Shown here one piece after another: positions 34,725 through 48,259 of a stretch of 64,000 bases of DNA (position 1 is its first letter; each line of letters begins with the position of its first letter). Under the pieces are notes generated by a model that saw only the letters and a list, made by a program, of their open reading frames with translations, was not told where the DNA came from and did no database searches. The position numbers and the translations under genes are program-made. This DNA comes from Brugia malayi (lineage: Eukaryota > Nematoda > Chromadorea > Rhabditida > Onchocercidae): positions 581,001-645,000 of the forward strand of contig NW_025062479.1 in the NCBI RefSeq assembly GCF_000002995.4, given 5' to 3'.

Positions 34725-35200
34725 TCTAAACTAAATATTATTATAATATCAAAATTAATTCTAACAGGTCGTCACTTTCTTAAGTTACAAATACCGCCAA
34801 TAATACTTCAGAAAATAAATCAAACAACTAATAGTGGTGGCCACTAGAATTGTCCAGCAAAGCAGATGCTAAGGAATGTCAATTTTGAGAAGACTTCGAC
34901 TACTTCTACCCTGATCTAATGATCAATCAGATGGCGGGCAAATTTTCAATCGTCGATTCTCAATAAATTCTAGTTCATCTGACCTTTTCAGTTCCGTAAA
35001 AAGTTCCGTTATTTACACACAAACCATTTACGCGGACAACTCGAAACCCACGTGAGATGAAACAAAAGAAAAATAATTTGAAAGAATACCTATCTCCCTC
35101 ACCGAGAAAATAATTAGAATAAAGTGAATGATTACGGAGCTTCTTATATACTATTCCAAGAGGACGGAACATATGCAAATTTTGGACACAGTCATTGAGT
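34725..35200 (-). promoter_or_regulatory. Shared upstream module, copy C
   Basis: Close to A2 up to about 35060, then nearer to B around the TATA box (AGTATATAAGAAGCTCC). CACGTG near 35050. CTCGGTGAGGGAGATAGG replaces the GTGAGTGAGG of the others. Confidence 0.65.
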
Positions 35201-36433
35201 ACTGTTTTGTGTTTTCCAAGTTAATTGTTACCCGTATACTTGCCCACCCCCTTTTATAGCTCCTCCTTAACAAACTGTCCAAAAGATTTTTTTGTAATTT
35301 ATCGGGATGAACTGTTGAAGTGTATGCATATATTTTAGCATTAATATTTGCAGAATGATTCGTTTGCTCGCTAATTTCTTCTTCATTGTCTTTCAGCTTT
35401 GTCCATTTTTTCATTGTTAGTAGTAAGTATAGAATTTTTGGCAGTAACTGTAGTGATACCTTAGTGATAATTACTTGCTTAGTCACTTCGTTTCAGCTTC
35501 TATATTTTTTTCTCTCAAAATGTCGTGATGATTTATTGCTTATTTTATTATCGCATTAGATATTGAGTTAAAACCAGTTTTAGCTAAAATATTAAAGATC
35601 AGCATTTTTCAAAAAATACTTTGCATGATCTTCATCAAGAGTCACGACTGCTTTGCTTTTTATTAAAAGCGAATTTCTAAAGATTTGAAATATTTTTTGA
35701 GCTAACTTCCTTTCCCCTACTTTTGATGCAAATATCAAAAACAATTTTCGGGAGATTTTTATCCTTGCATACTTTCGCTGATTGCTTTTTTCTAAAATTT
35801 TGCAGAAATGGAAATATGATTTGGTATGATAATTTCTAAAATCAATTGATGAAACATTTATTTTTGGACATCACGATGATTAATTTCATAAGCGTTAAAG
35901 GTAACCATAAGATATTCTACATGAAATATTTGCTGCAGCAATATTTGTTCATTTTGCAATAATTTGATCTGATAAAAGAAGAAAAACAAAAGTGAAATAT
36001 GCAAGAATTTGCTTTATTTTTTCACCTCTACAATTACTGTATTATTGCTCTTTTCTTTCTGCAAACAGACTTTGCAGAAAGTATCAAAAGTTCATTTTAT
36101 AGGTTTAATTGCTGTCGCCACAATGGCAAAGCTATAACGTAATGAACAAAGGCTATTGTTTTAAGTGATTTTAATCCGCTTTGTAACCTTAGCATTCAAT
36201 AAAATCCCTCCCAATTTTCTTCCTTATAAAGCCATTCATTATAGTTCCTTGTTTGGTATGGCTTGATTGTGAGGTGTCTAGCTTGCTTATATCTTTAAAT
36301 GTTTTATAATTAAGTTACATTTGTGTGTTATTTATCAATTCGTTATTGTAATGTTGTATAATTTGTAATGTTAATCTGTGGTTTAATTATCCAAGTTTGA
36401 GGTTTGAATAATAAAGTGTTTCACGAAGTACAG
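35201..36433. other. Non-coding, right flank of the C unit
   Basis: 35185-35380 matches the left flank of A1, with AGCATTAATATTTGCAGAATG. The frame at 35151-35486 crosses this repeat and is not supported as a gene. Nothing else is seen to 36433. Confidence 0.4.
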
Positions 36434-37047
36434 GTAAACAGTACAGATTCGAGAATCTACCAGTATCGAAGACAAAGAAATCAACGATCTGAACTATCAA
36501 GAAAGGAAACCTATTTTGTTTCACAAGGAAACAGGGCAGTAAGAAAGAAATACTAAATTTGCTTTCACAACAATTGCATTTTTATTTTCCAAACTAACAA
36601 TTTCTGTTCAAGAATCCAATCAAATCAATGCTTATTAAATTGTATCTTGAAAAAGCCAGCCATATTTTAAATAATACAAATTTCGACAAAATTGCTCAAA
36701 TTGTTTTGAATTTGAAATAGGAAGAATCCAATAAATTGTATGATAATAAGTTAACATTCTAAAATGCTCCCGCAAAAATGTAAAATTCTAGCACAAAATT
36801 ATAATATAATAATATTTGCAGTATAATTGTATGCCAAGAATTTACTTTAATGAATATATTAATCTACTAATTGGACACCTTCATTTTCAATTTTCTTATC
36901 AATGCATCTTTTTCACTTTTGATTTTTGTTTGTAATCTCAATGAAAACATTTGGTAGAAATGCACGGCTGGACACAATTACGATGCAGTGACAGTAATTG
37001 GACCGAGGACGAAATCCAAACGAGAATTTGTCAAGTATTTGAAGTGA
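36434..37047 (+). CDS. Possible terminal exon pair of an unrecognised gene
   Basis: Exon 36434-36538 (after CACGAAGTACAG, ending at GCA|GTAAGA) reads VNSTDSRIYQYRRQRNQRSE and continues to QGNRA. Exon 36958-37047 (after TTTGGTAG) reads KCTAGHNYDAVTVIGPRTKS, then KREFVKYLK and stop. Both are whole codons and join in phase 0. Residue use is far less AT-biased than the surroundings. The product end is strongly basic. No start exon was found, so this is at best the 3' end of a gene. Confidence 0.33.
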
Positions 37048-39769
37048 ACGATATGAAACTCGCTTTTTTCTTCATTTCTTCTGAAAAATTTTTAGAATTT
37101 AAAATAAATCAAGTACTTTAGAGAATTTGAATAGTCAGAAATTTCAGTTGCACAATTTCTAGCTTTTTTTTTTTTAAATTATATATTGAATATAAATGAC
37201 TCCAAACATTCTTTTGCCTACTGGAATCTCGAATTTATCACTGTGAATGGCTAATTGTTTACACATGACAGATTGTAATGCTGTTGAAATACGTCCAGTA
37301 TTTTAATATCTGATTACCATTTTATTACCGTTGCGATAATAACAAAGGTTATCATTTTTTTTTTTTTTTTTCAATTCTTCTATGCTCCATTAAATTCTTA
37401 AAATTATTTTTTTACCTGAAAAACAATGAATAAAATTTTTAGCACGAGAGTTGCACAATAACTATTCTAATAATTATGGGAATAAGTAAATGAAGCTAAA
37501 TTTATCCATTCCATTTTGAATTTCAATTGATACCTAGCATAGTAAACATAACTTGATGGATGAGAATAAAAGTTTGATGTGAGTGAAAATTGCCAATAGA
37601 AGTTAGTAATAACAGGTTAGTTTTCATGGTTCTTGTACCTATAACAATAATTAAATATCTTAAATTTTAAAAAAAAAAAAAAAAAAACAACTTCAAAATA
37701 TAAAATTTCTAGCTCATTTCTCTGAAATATCCCTATGTTTTATTTTTTTTTTTTTTTTTTTTTTACTTGAGATGAAATGAAGGTTAAATTCTTGATACTA
37801 AAGAATCGAGTTCCAATCATTTTTGGATTTGCAACTGCTTTTTCACTTGCATATCGAATGCTTTAACATGTAAAAAATCCTAAGAAGGATGCAAATACGA
37901 CCGAAAATTGCACTTATGAAGGTAATGTTATGTCTATATCAAATTCAGAACTTTGTAATTTAGAAAAATAACTTCAAATTTGTAAATTGAAATTCAAAAA
38001 AACTGGTCACTTTTTCTGCTCTTTCCTTCGTCTTTATAACCATTCTAAAGTCATATCGCTTTAAGTGACATTAGTTCGGTTTTAGTTTCAAACATGCCAT
38101 AACAAGCATTCGATCAAAAAAAAGATGTCGACTAATTGGACTTATAGATGATCAAAAAGACATATTTTTTGACTTCCTTGCATCATCCATTCAACTCTTC
38201 CTTCCAATCTTCCCACATTTAAATTTTATTTATAAATTATTTCATTCTTATTGTCCATATGGCAACATTTACTGATAGTATTTCATCTCGTTTAGAAAAG
38301 GAATGTAATCAACCTTGTCTTTTAAAATAGTTTTTTAAGATGGGCAGGAATTCGTGCCGCATTTCTGATTTAGATAACATTTCGAATTTATACAAAAATT
38401 TGTGAAAAAAAATGAACCAAAAAAAATAGATTTTTTGTGAATCCAGGATAATAGCACGTCCAAAGAATATTGATTTGAAATTTTTTAAATAAATCTCAAA
38501 AGTTGCCAATTCAAATTTACAAAAATCTTAAATGTAAAAAACTTTTCAGGAAAAGATGTGAAAACGTTTTCATCGGCAGTTAGCATCAATTAGAAAATAT
38601 AAAACTAACTTTCTTCATTGCTAAAAGTAAGATGCAATTGCGTGGCGATCAATTTCATTTGTTTTGAACATTTTTTCGTTTATTTAAGGTATATTTCCAG
38701 TATAACTGATTAAAACAAAAATGAAAATTTTTATTTTTTTAAGATACAACTTTATTTCATGAAAAGTTTATATGAATGTTTAGGGAGGAACTCTTAACTA
38801 TATTTTCTTGCAAAGATAATTTTCAAAACATCCTTCTCTCTGTAACAATATTAGAATTGATTATAAAAAAAATGAAAGAGAGCAGATTAATTAATTACTA
38901 TTAAATGATCTTTATAATCGAAAGTTGCAAGTGGGGAAGTGATGGACGAGTTGAATGATGACTTTGACCTATTAACCGTTGTACATCTTCAATAATAGAA
39001 ATGTACTGCCAATCATGAGTAATTGATGATGTTCACGTAAGTTTCTGGCATGAAATTGACTTCAAAAGAAAGTTTGATGTAAATAATATAGATTGGTTTT
39101 GATTTCTGAAATATTTGAAGAGGAATTTATAAAGACACAAATTCATTTTCTGCTTTCTTCATTTTTTGTTCTCACCAAACACTATTTCTGTGAAATGTTA
39201 TATTTTACATAAAAATTTTTTAATACAAGAGGTACTGCGAACACACAACAAATGATATAAACGTAGCGGTTAATAGTTTAGTATCTTCAAACTTTTCATT
39301 AATTTAAGCAGCAAATTGTTCAAAATTTCCAGAATAATCATAAGAAACTGTTAATTCATTAAAAACAAGACAGCAACAACAAATACAATCTGAATATATA
39401 TCTAAAATAAATTGTTCCACTATTATAAAGTCCTTCTGGAAATTAATAACTGATTTTGTCCGGTTTATAGTGATACTACCTTGTGGAGTATGTTTCATCG
39501 AATTACTTAAGTGTAACAAAGCATTTTTAAAATTGAAATAATTGAAATTAGGTCAAATAATGGCTAAATTCAGGATGATTCTAAGAAACTATTAAAAAGC
39601 AATGAGAACAACTTGCAGTTGTGATTAAAATATACAACGAACAAATTTATTTTCCTCTCTATTTGTATGGGAAGATCACTTGAATTTACCCGTTTCAAAA
39701 TGAAAAATCGTCCACGGATAATCACTGAAGTAGTTTAATCGATTTCAGAATTTCATATATTTGATCAAA
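37048..39769. other. Non-coding, nothing recognised
   Basis: Several poly-T or poly-A tracts (37352-37370, 37668-37686, 37742-37764). Frames at 38309-38509 and 39304-39519 have no splice context or recognisable protein. Confidence 0.4.
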
Positions 39770-40558
39770 TCAACCAAATCTTGGTTTTATGTATGAATCC
39801 ATTTCGACAATAATATGATCCAATTCATTGTTTTGAGATTTATCCCTGTAAATCAAACAAGAAGTCAATTCGTAATGCCGCAAAGGCCTTTGAAAAAAGT
39901 GACACTAAATTAATTAGCAAAAGTCAAACAGACTATGAAACAAATTAAACGGAACGAAATTTAAATTAAATTTTTCTGGATATAAGTTTTTCCATTCTGA
40001 AAAGTTATGAATGCTTTATACCGATGGTTTTTTCGAAAAGCTGTTCTCCATTTCTGAAGCATTTGCCTATGAAGAATATCAATTTTTCCACCTTTCCGAA
40101 TTCGATACCGGGCTCTAAATCACAAATGAGTGAATCATTTTGTAATTATCAAAACTAATTCATATGAACAAGACAATTCAGCTCTTCATCTCTTTGATAA
40201 AATAACAGCGATAAATGGATTTTTCTAAATTTCTAAAAATCATAAATCCCTAAACTTTTATTTTTTATAAAAAATCTTCCAGTAAGAATCAATTTATTTG
40301 AAATAGTAGAAAAAAAAAAGTCTTTTTTATATGATATTTCAGATAATACTTTAAGGTTTAGTCATTTTTATGCAATTTTTTCGAAGTATTAATTAGATTA
40401 TGGTTTTAAGAAGGCTCTTATATTGCTTCTTTGAACACAATTTTTAGTAATTGTCTGAAGAGCCGATAAAAACTTTTTAGGACTTATACTTACTTTTCTG
40501 GCAATTTGCTGGATACCAGGAGGAACATGAAGAAAAGGATAAACAATTCGTGACGCAT
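39770..40558 (-). CDS. RFamide neuropeptide precursor, FLP-33-like (KPRFamide), 77 residues
   Basis: Three exons: 40494-40558, 40022-40114 and 39770-39845, 234 nt with all phases matching. Exon 1 is a signal peptide, MRHELFILFFMFLLVSS. The middle is basic (RYRIRKGGKIDILHRQ, FRKNHR). The precursor ends at the stop with NNELDHIIVEMDSYIKPRFG. A C-terminal RFG is the amidation signal of FMRFamide-like peptides, and a single peptide at the precursor end with KPRFG recalls C. elegans FLP-33 (...GIQKPRFamide), often compared with NPY/NPF peptides. Cleavage after KNHR would release a peptide of about 24 residues before amidation. Too small per exon for simple frame finding. Expected in neurons, acting on a class A GPCR. 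The family is clear from the end motif; orthology to flp-33 is inferred. Confidence 0.72.
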
Positions 40559-42002
40559 ATTACTACAGAAAAACGAAATGTATCTGAAATTTATTGAAAT
40601 TAACAAAATTTATAACAAATAATTTTATCCTACGTTTTACGGTTCATAATAAAAACTATTTCGATCGAAACGATTTTTCGTGTTTTACAATAGCTTAGAC
40701 GAAACATGGAGACTTTAATTTTCTGGTCTATATGAAATGAAATAGTTTAAATTGGAAAGTGCAAACGAATTAGAGTAAAAACACAAAGAGGGAAAAGAGA
40801 ACTGAATCGTTTCAATCTACTACTTACACATCAAAGTTTACTTCAGCATTCAAAAAATTTTATATAAAGAAATGACTGGTGAACTGTTATTTAAATATAT
40901 TTTAAGTTAGTTAAATTTATCACTTTTGAAATGCGAAAATTGATGGCAATTTATCTAGACTGATTGTATTTGCAGAGCAGATGAGCCGTCTGGATTGAAA
41001 ATTAAACGCCACTAACATATGGACAGCAGACTAAAATATTTACGGCGGTAGAAAAATGCAATTTTTTTCTCTTTTTTTTTTTTTTTTTTTAAAGGACACA
41101 AAAGAGACCATTTAATTTCTAATTTTAATTAATTAAAACCAAAATTCGATTTTCTCAATTATCTCAACACGCCAAACAATTCACCAGTGAGCCTTCAAAA
41201 TGGAGTCAAATTTGAAAATCGGAAGAAAACAGTACTTTCCTGAACAAAAAATTTTCAATTTCTCATAATTTTGAAGTTTCTCAGTAGTTTTGCATAACTC
41301 AACCTTTCAACTTTTGCGCATTATTTATTTTTACGGCTAATAACACAGCCTACAGATTATAAGGGAATCAATAGAAAAAGATTCATTTTGTGACATTAAG
41401 ATAAAATAATCTGTAATTGGCGCATTTTGCTGCAGTCACCGCTGTAGTATAATATCAAACGGCGTCCAATAAATGATAATGTAAGCACTGATGTAGAATG
41501 CAACAAATTAACAGTAAAATAAATAATTATTAATTTATCAAACAAACAAAGTTACTCTTGTTATCAAAAAAGACGTGAACAAAAAAGATGAAATTTGAAA
41601 TGTTCATTTTTTTTTAACTACTGGTTTTGATTTTATTTTCTCACCATTTAAGAGTCATTTAATGCTTTCTGTATGAGATCAATTCTGGACTAGGTAAGGT
41701 CACTTTGCTCTTCTCATTAAACCAAGTCCGCAATATTTTTATTTAAACGCAAGTGTCCGAAGTTGAAATTTCAATTATAAAGTACCGTGTATTCATAACT
41801 GTTCATAAATTTTCAGTGTCAAAGTAAAAACAAAGACAATACCAGTGTTATCCCAATGTTATTTGCAGTGGAATACAGTGACATTATAGGCTGAAGTTGA
41901 TCTTCGTCATTTTTATGTTAATGTTTATGAGTACTTCACATCAATTATCCTGATTCTCTGATATGAATATTAATTGTTTTACTTAATATCCTGTCCCTTT
42001 TC
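40559..42002. other. Non-coding, 5' flank of the peptide gene
   Basis: AT-rich, poly-T tract at 41072-41090. No distinct promoter motif and no exon found. Confidence 0.4.
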
Positions 42003-42260
42003 TTTAAAAAAAAAAAGTGTCTTAATCTTAAAAATTTTTTATCTTGAAAGCAATTATGCAAAAATTTCCATTTTTCCTGGTTTGCTGATTAAAAGAAAAT
42101 CCGGTTTTTAATGTGTCGTTAAATAAATGATGCATCATAAAGCGGTTGATTCATATCCCTTCTTAAGCTGAAGTAATTTTGCGCAAAATATTGACAAATT
42201 AAACATTTAATTATTTGATTAAATTTTCCAGTATTAGACAAAATTGTTATTCAGGTTTAA
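42003..42260. repeat. Dispersed repeat, copy 2
   Basis: Direct repeat of 27548-27800 in the palindrome spacer, about 14.4 kb away. Same orientation, over 90 percent alike by eye. Confidence 0.85.
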
Positions 42261-45200
42261 AGATAAATATTTTCAATCTAGTACCGAATTTATCTTTGTT
42301 GATATGTGCTTCAATGCATCATACTTTTTTGGTTTCAGATTTCTGTTGTCTACTAAAGAATCAGAATAAAATGTTGATTTTTCATTTACAACTAAGTTTT
42401 TGCAACATGTCTTAGGAAATAGCAAGAAAGAGTGTAAAAAAAAATCGGCAAATAGGAAGCAATGAAGGTTAATGTAAATGAATTCTACAAATATTAAAAC
42501 AATTAGAAGTGAAAAATCTTAAAACACAATTTTCTATCACTGAAATAAAATTTCTTACCAAAAAAGGAAATAAAGAAAAATGAAAACAAATAACAGTTGT
42601 AAAATTCAGCATCAAATAATCGACGAAATGATTCATTAAGAAACTATCAGTTTTGGAAATATTAAGCAATTATTAATAGCAAGTTCAAATTACCATTAAA
42701 AAATTCAGTAAACGATATTTCAGCATAAACTTCACCATTAGTAGATTACATGCGAGTGTACTACAACTTTAGCCTTCATCAGATATGTAATATTTAAAAG
42801 TTAATCTAAAAGCACACGAAGTCAAAGTGTTATGACATGTTTTGAATATAACATTTGAGCAACAACTACTGCAATAAACATAGTTCTACAACTAACTTTT
42901 GTAACAAATTAGCTAATGTATTAAATTAATGGATGTCAACATTTAGTGTGTTTAGTGGTTGCAATGTCAATAAAAGTTAATGTCATTTAATTGTCCATCC
43001 GAAAATGAACACTTATGACAACGCAATTTTAAGGACGTGAAATATAATTAATACAGTTTAAAAGAAATAAAATATAAATAGCTGTGCTGATGGAAAACAG
43101 GTTGAATAATGATTTAAGAAAGAAATTCTATCAAGCTAATTTCATTTTGCATCAGCAGATCATTCTCGTAAAAATTAAAATCATAGCTTATCATCCGATT
43201 AATGACTATCACAATCACTACTACTACCAGTACTATTGATCTTCCATTTCTTGTCTCATCATTTCAATTATCAAAAGCTGTCAGTGACGTTTGGTATGCT
43301 CGGAGATGAATTAATGTTCATTTAATCATCAAAATTCATGTGATTGCAACAAATATTTCCTATGACTAAAATGACAAACTATGAGAATTGTTGAATTATT
43401 CGAATCTTTTTTCATAGAAAAAAGAATTTAAATTTTGCGCGAAATTCTTTTCATTCAAAGTGGAAATGCATGCAAGTAAGTGCAATCGTTCTTTTTCAAT
43501 TACAATTTATCCAATTTGTTGTATTTGTGCTTTTTTTCTTTTTTTTTTTTTTGTGGACAAAATTTTATCAAATTTAAATAACACAGATTAGTAATGCAAT
43601 TTTAGCATTCGTACATCTTTTGCAGATCTTTGCATTTCATAACTGTAATGGTCGCTTCTTTTACTAAAAAATTAAATTTTCAACAGAATTTTTTAAAAAA
43701 GATAATATTTTCTTTGAGCTCTTTTTTCAAGTGGAAAATATTTTAATAGCGCAAAGAGGCCTGAAATACATATTGGAAACTTAAATGAAAGGAAATAAAA
43801 GTAGAAAACTCTTATCAGTACTAAATAATTTGCTAACAATCAATCTTACGTAATCTTAATGATAAATTATCATTTAATTTCTGCTGTAGCTGTTAGTTCA
43901 ACGACCAATTACGAAGGAATAATTAAATGAATTAAGCAAGAAAATGAATATTGAAATATTATGGACTTATTGAGTTTTAAAAACGCCACAAAATTATAAA
44001 TGTGCTTGTTTAGATTTGACAGTTTTATTAAACATCTGCTCGCACGTTTTCAAAGTTTGAAAATAATTTATAGTTTCAGAAAGGATTCAAAAAAATAGAA
44101 AAAAAAAAAAACATTTGGTAACAAACTAATTGAAGAATGATTATTTCTATAACTCATCTAAATTATAGATTTAGAAATACATTTATACCTAACTCTGTAT
44201 GATGACATTAACAAATCTATTATTAATTTATTTGGTGTCAACTATATTTGTCACATTTAATATTCATACCTTTTTTTACATTTCTTCATACTGTTTCGTG
44301 CTATGCAAATAACAACGCATTGGCAAAAAACTCACTAAACTAGCAGGATGAATAATTTATTGAAGCTAATATATTCATTATTCCAATTGTTAAGCATGAA
44401 ACATCAGATTTAATGTACAGATAATATGAGAGCGTAAACGAGAACTTCAAAAACTAACCAAAAATTTGAAATTATAATTTTGTACACTGAATGAATTGAG
44501 TGTAATGTTCAGTAGCTTTATAAATAACCTGCAAGTAGCTACCGCCTACCTCACATTTCCTGTACCCTTAGGGTATTTCCACTGTGAGTGGAAAGAAGGA
44601 AATAAAATACTGGATTGAAAATACCGTTTGAAATATTTCATAAAGGTATTCTAACTTAAAAAAAATTGATCAAAGGCGGGATCAAAACTATGGTCAACAT
44701 AAAACAATCAAGAAGAAAGTAAAAATTATGTTGAGAAAATATAAGTCATTAGCCATTCGTTCATCCACTTTTTAAATAAAATTTTTGTATAATGTTCATT
44801 AAAAAAATGCCAAAATAGGTTGCTGAATGAGTTTAAAGGAAATTATTTTCTCTCAATAAATTTGCAATTGTAATTAATTACAATGGCTTTTCCAATTTTA
44901 TTATATTTTAATCGCTTTAGTAGAGGAAGTCGAACTTCAAACAAGACCGTACATTTCTGATTCTATCTATACGTTTTAATTCGTTTGTTTTTTTATATAG
45001 ACTAACTGTGCGTGTTCTTCAATCATTAGCAGTATTAGTTTTTCAAAAACGACTCCAAAATTTATTGTAGCAACTCTCATTGATGTGTAATTATGAAAAT
45101 TATACTTGAATGATGGTTGAAAATTTAGATAATAGATAAAACAGAGGTACAGAACAAATGTAACATTTGTTTCAAATTTTTTTCGTTTAAAATAAATCAT

Positions 45201-47017
45201 TACGTGACCTATCACTTCCTAATTTATTAAGAAACCAGTCAGGTGTGTAATTAGGCGGCGTTATTGACCGAAATGTTTGTACAAGAGCTTTCGATAACAA
45301 TAAGGATGAGGAAGAAATTTGAAAAAAAAAAAGTTTGTTTCAGGAAACTATGGAAAAGGTCAAGAGAAGATGGAAAGAAGAGAAGAAAGATGAGTTTCTG
45401 TTTACAAGATAAAATGCAAAAGAGAAATATTCCTTCGGGATTTAAGTAAATCCTGCATTTCTGTAAAAGTAATTTATTCTAAATTTAGATTAATTTGGGT
45501 TAAATAAATTGATTAGAGATAAACTAACGCAACATGAAATTTGTATAGATTGGGTGAAAAAAGAAATTTAAGAACTTTTAACTGAAAAAACAAGACTTGA
45601 TAATAAAGAATTAAAGTTTATGCTTAAATCATACATACTTGTTTATGCTAATGTCAAATACACCATTAAAACTCTTCTAATCTCTAATATTTTTTGCGAC
45701 CTTTCCACTATCCTGGTATCTCTGTAATCCTTGATTACTTTAAGTTAGTTCTCTATAAATCCTTAATTCCAATTAGCAAATTGTAAATACAACTAGCATA
45801 GAGCAACCCGCTTTTACCAGATCATTACCACCTTAAATCATTCATTTCATCCATCAGATAAGCTAAGTCAATCAAAATTATCAAACTTTCTCGGGAAATA
45901 TATGCTCCTCTCACATATGCAATCTAAAGTTCCAAATATGACAAATGATCTGTAAGATTTAAAATTTTAGAAAAAAACTCTGCATTTATATTCAATTACC
46001 CATAGGAAAAATTTTGGATTAATAAATTGAAATATATTATCTTTGGCAGCAATAATTAGGTCAGATTGTCAAGATGAACTATCGTGAAAAGTCACGACAA
46101 GTTCATAGCAACAATAATAAACTGCATTTTCAACAAAAACCAAAATTCAGACCTCCATCATTAATTTTTACTAGCTAAGAACTTTTACGTATTCCATCTG
46201 TTATCAATATTTTGTATTTGTTAAGTTCCATCATTTTAGAGAAGCAAAATATTAAACAATATCAAAAAGAATAGTTTGTGCATACATTCAGTAATGAAGA
46301 TTACAAAGAAATTTTTGAAAATAAGCCAATAATTAAGGATTTAGCTAATTTTCTGAAATGTATGGAAAGTAGTGCTATTTACATTTGAAATATACGGTTG
46401 TAAGCTTTCTAAAGTTGACTGTTATTAAGTGATCAGGAGATCGACTCCATTTTATAAATGAAAAATTTTAATATATTAAATTCATGCAATATAAATTCAG
46501 CTTTAATAAAACACGAATTGTTACTGTCTCACTATATCAACTATGTTTCGTCAAAAATAAATATTTTAGCATCGGAAATGAAATGTTATCTTCGTTCATC
46601 ACATCATATCAGTCAATTGTTCAGTTTTTTTTTTTCTTCTCATTTTGCAGAATTTAGCATAAAAAAAGAACTCTCTGTTCATCAATCATTCAGATGTCAA
46701 AACATTGCGAGAATGCAAGAGCATTTCATTCCCCATACTTCAAATTAATATTCTAACTTTATTCTTTTAACTTGTGATATTACCAAGAAAAATGAACGGA
46801 AAGGAATGACAAGTGCATAATAAAAGGATCAAAAAATTTCAACACAATTGTTAAAATTGTTAAAATGTAAGTTTTTAGTGTAATTTTCTTCATTTATTGC
46901 AAATTTTCCACTCATATGAATTTCTAACCAAATTTATTCGATAGACAATATCGTACTATCAACTCTCAAATTATAATGATGGCAATTCCGTCTATCACAT
47001 AAAGAAACTTTCATTGC
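42261..47017. other. Gene desert of about 4.8 kb
   Basis: No exon with acceptable splice sites and codon use on either strand. The small frames at 42469-42669, 44976-45215, 45264-45449 and 46458-46748 are AT-driven or poly-K artefacts. No RNA gene recognised. Confidence 0.45.
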
Positions 47018-47411
47018 TCATCCTCGTTTCGCTGGTGGAACAAGTTTCCTAGTAAAATTAAGTGATTCATAGAAAATTTTTGAGAAATAAGAAACAAGAT
47101 AAAATTTAGAAAAGCAAGATTGCATAAGAAAAAGGTAATGATTTCGTTCACATTTAATATATTATAAATTTTGAATTTTATGTTAGGATAGATGATGACT
47201 CGTTGAAGGACGGAAAAACGATCAAATACTTCAATGAAACTTGATCTGCCGACATTCTTTTACAGCATGCATCCCAATCGGCTGCTATTTTGAGTTTGAA
47301 AATCAATTGGCGGAATAAATATATAAATTGAAAAACCATTAAAAATATAGGAAACGCTGTTAGCCCTACTATCATTAGTAGTAATCCAACTATTACCATC
47401 AAATAGTTCAT
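47018..47411 (-). CDS. Possible small membrane protein, 70 residues
   Basis: Exon 47230-47411 begins MNYLMVIVGLLLMIVGLTAF, continues hydrophobic for about 40 residues (one or two membrane helices) and then reads AADWDACCKRMSADQVSL. A GAA|GTATTT donor joins exon 47018-47048 (acceptor TTTTACTAG) in phase, to end KKLVPPAKRG and stop. Unspliced, the frame would run to 47178 instead. No family recognised; the short basic tail would face the cytosol. Codon use is mixed, so the call is tentative. Confidence 0.35.
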
Positions 47412-48259
47412 TCAATCGTCATTAGATAAACATTAATTAAGTGAATCGATGAAGAAACATAACTATGATAATAGCTTTGCAAATTCCTTTGATCTAAAAG
47501 AGGATTTTTTAAAGCTACCCATGGTATGTTAATGTTTTAGAAATAGTTTTGCGTATAAAACTGATCATAAAAAAAAAGACATTTGTGAAATATAATTGAC
47601 TTGTCGTGATTTATAATTTCTGACAAAGCTCATTTTGAATTTTTCGATATAGAACCACAGTGGATTATTTTTATAAATTTAAATCCAAAATTTCCTGAAT
47701 TTGAAAACTGAATAAAATTGACGTCAGAATGGCAATTTTTACCTTGAAGATTTTTCTTTTAAAGTGAAATGTCATCACATTGGATATACTAATAAAGTGA
47801 CTCTTTGAGGATGTGATTACTTTTCTAACATATTAAACCTACACAGGAGAAACTTTGCAGAGAATTATTGGACAGCACAAAGAATTTAAGTGACATAATA
47901 CTGATATTTAACATAACCACAAAAAGACTAGATCAGGTCGATCTCCTCAAATTCTAGGATATTTATAATTTTGTTCTGTTCTTAAAATTAAAATTAACCT
48001 CAATCAATATATTTTCAACAATATCACATCATTTTAGTCTCGCCTTGATTCCAAAATATCTCTATTCGTCACATATTTACTTCTTCCACATTAGTTTGTT
48101 TTAAAATCAAAATTAATGCTGTAACAAAAAAAAAAAAAGAAAAAAAAATGATATGAAGGTTTTATTTCTTGCAATCACATACCAAACAACTTCTCAACTC
48201 TCCAAATTTCACACGCCTCACGCACTTCAAAATTTCAACAACAATTTTTCAATTTCATA
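47412..48259. other. Intergenic, 3' side of the methyltransferase gene
   Basis: AT-rich, A-rich run at 48126-48147. Nothing else seen. Confidence 0.4.

Noticed and set aside
35151..35486. 111-codon minus frame upstream of gene C
   Set aside because: It runs through the repeated module and flank shared with the other copies, where it is not kept open; no splice or protein support.
39304..39519. 71-codon minus frame downstream of the peptide gene
   Set aside because: Unremarkable residues, no splice evidence; the peptide gene ends at 39770.
45264..45449. Lysine/arginine-rich plus frame
   Set aside because: Composition follows poly-purine DNA; no splice sites or recognisable protein.
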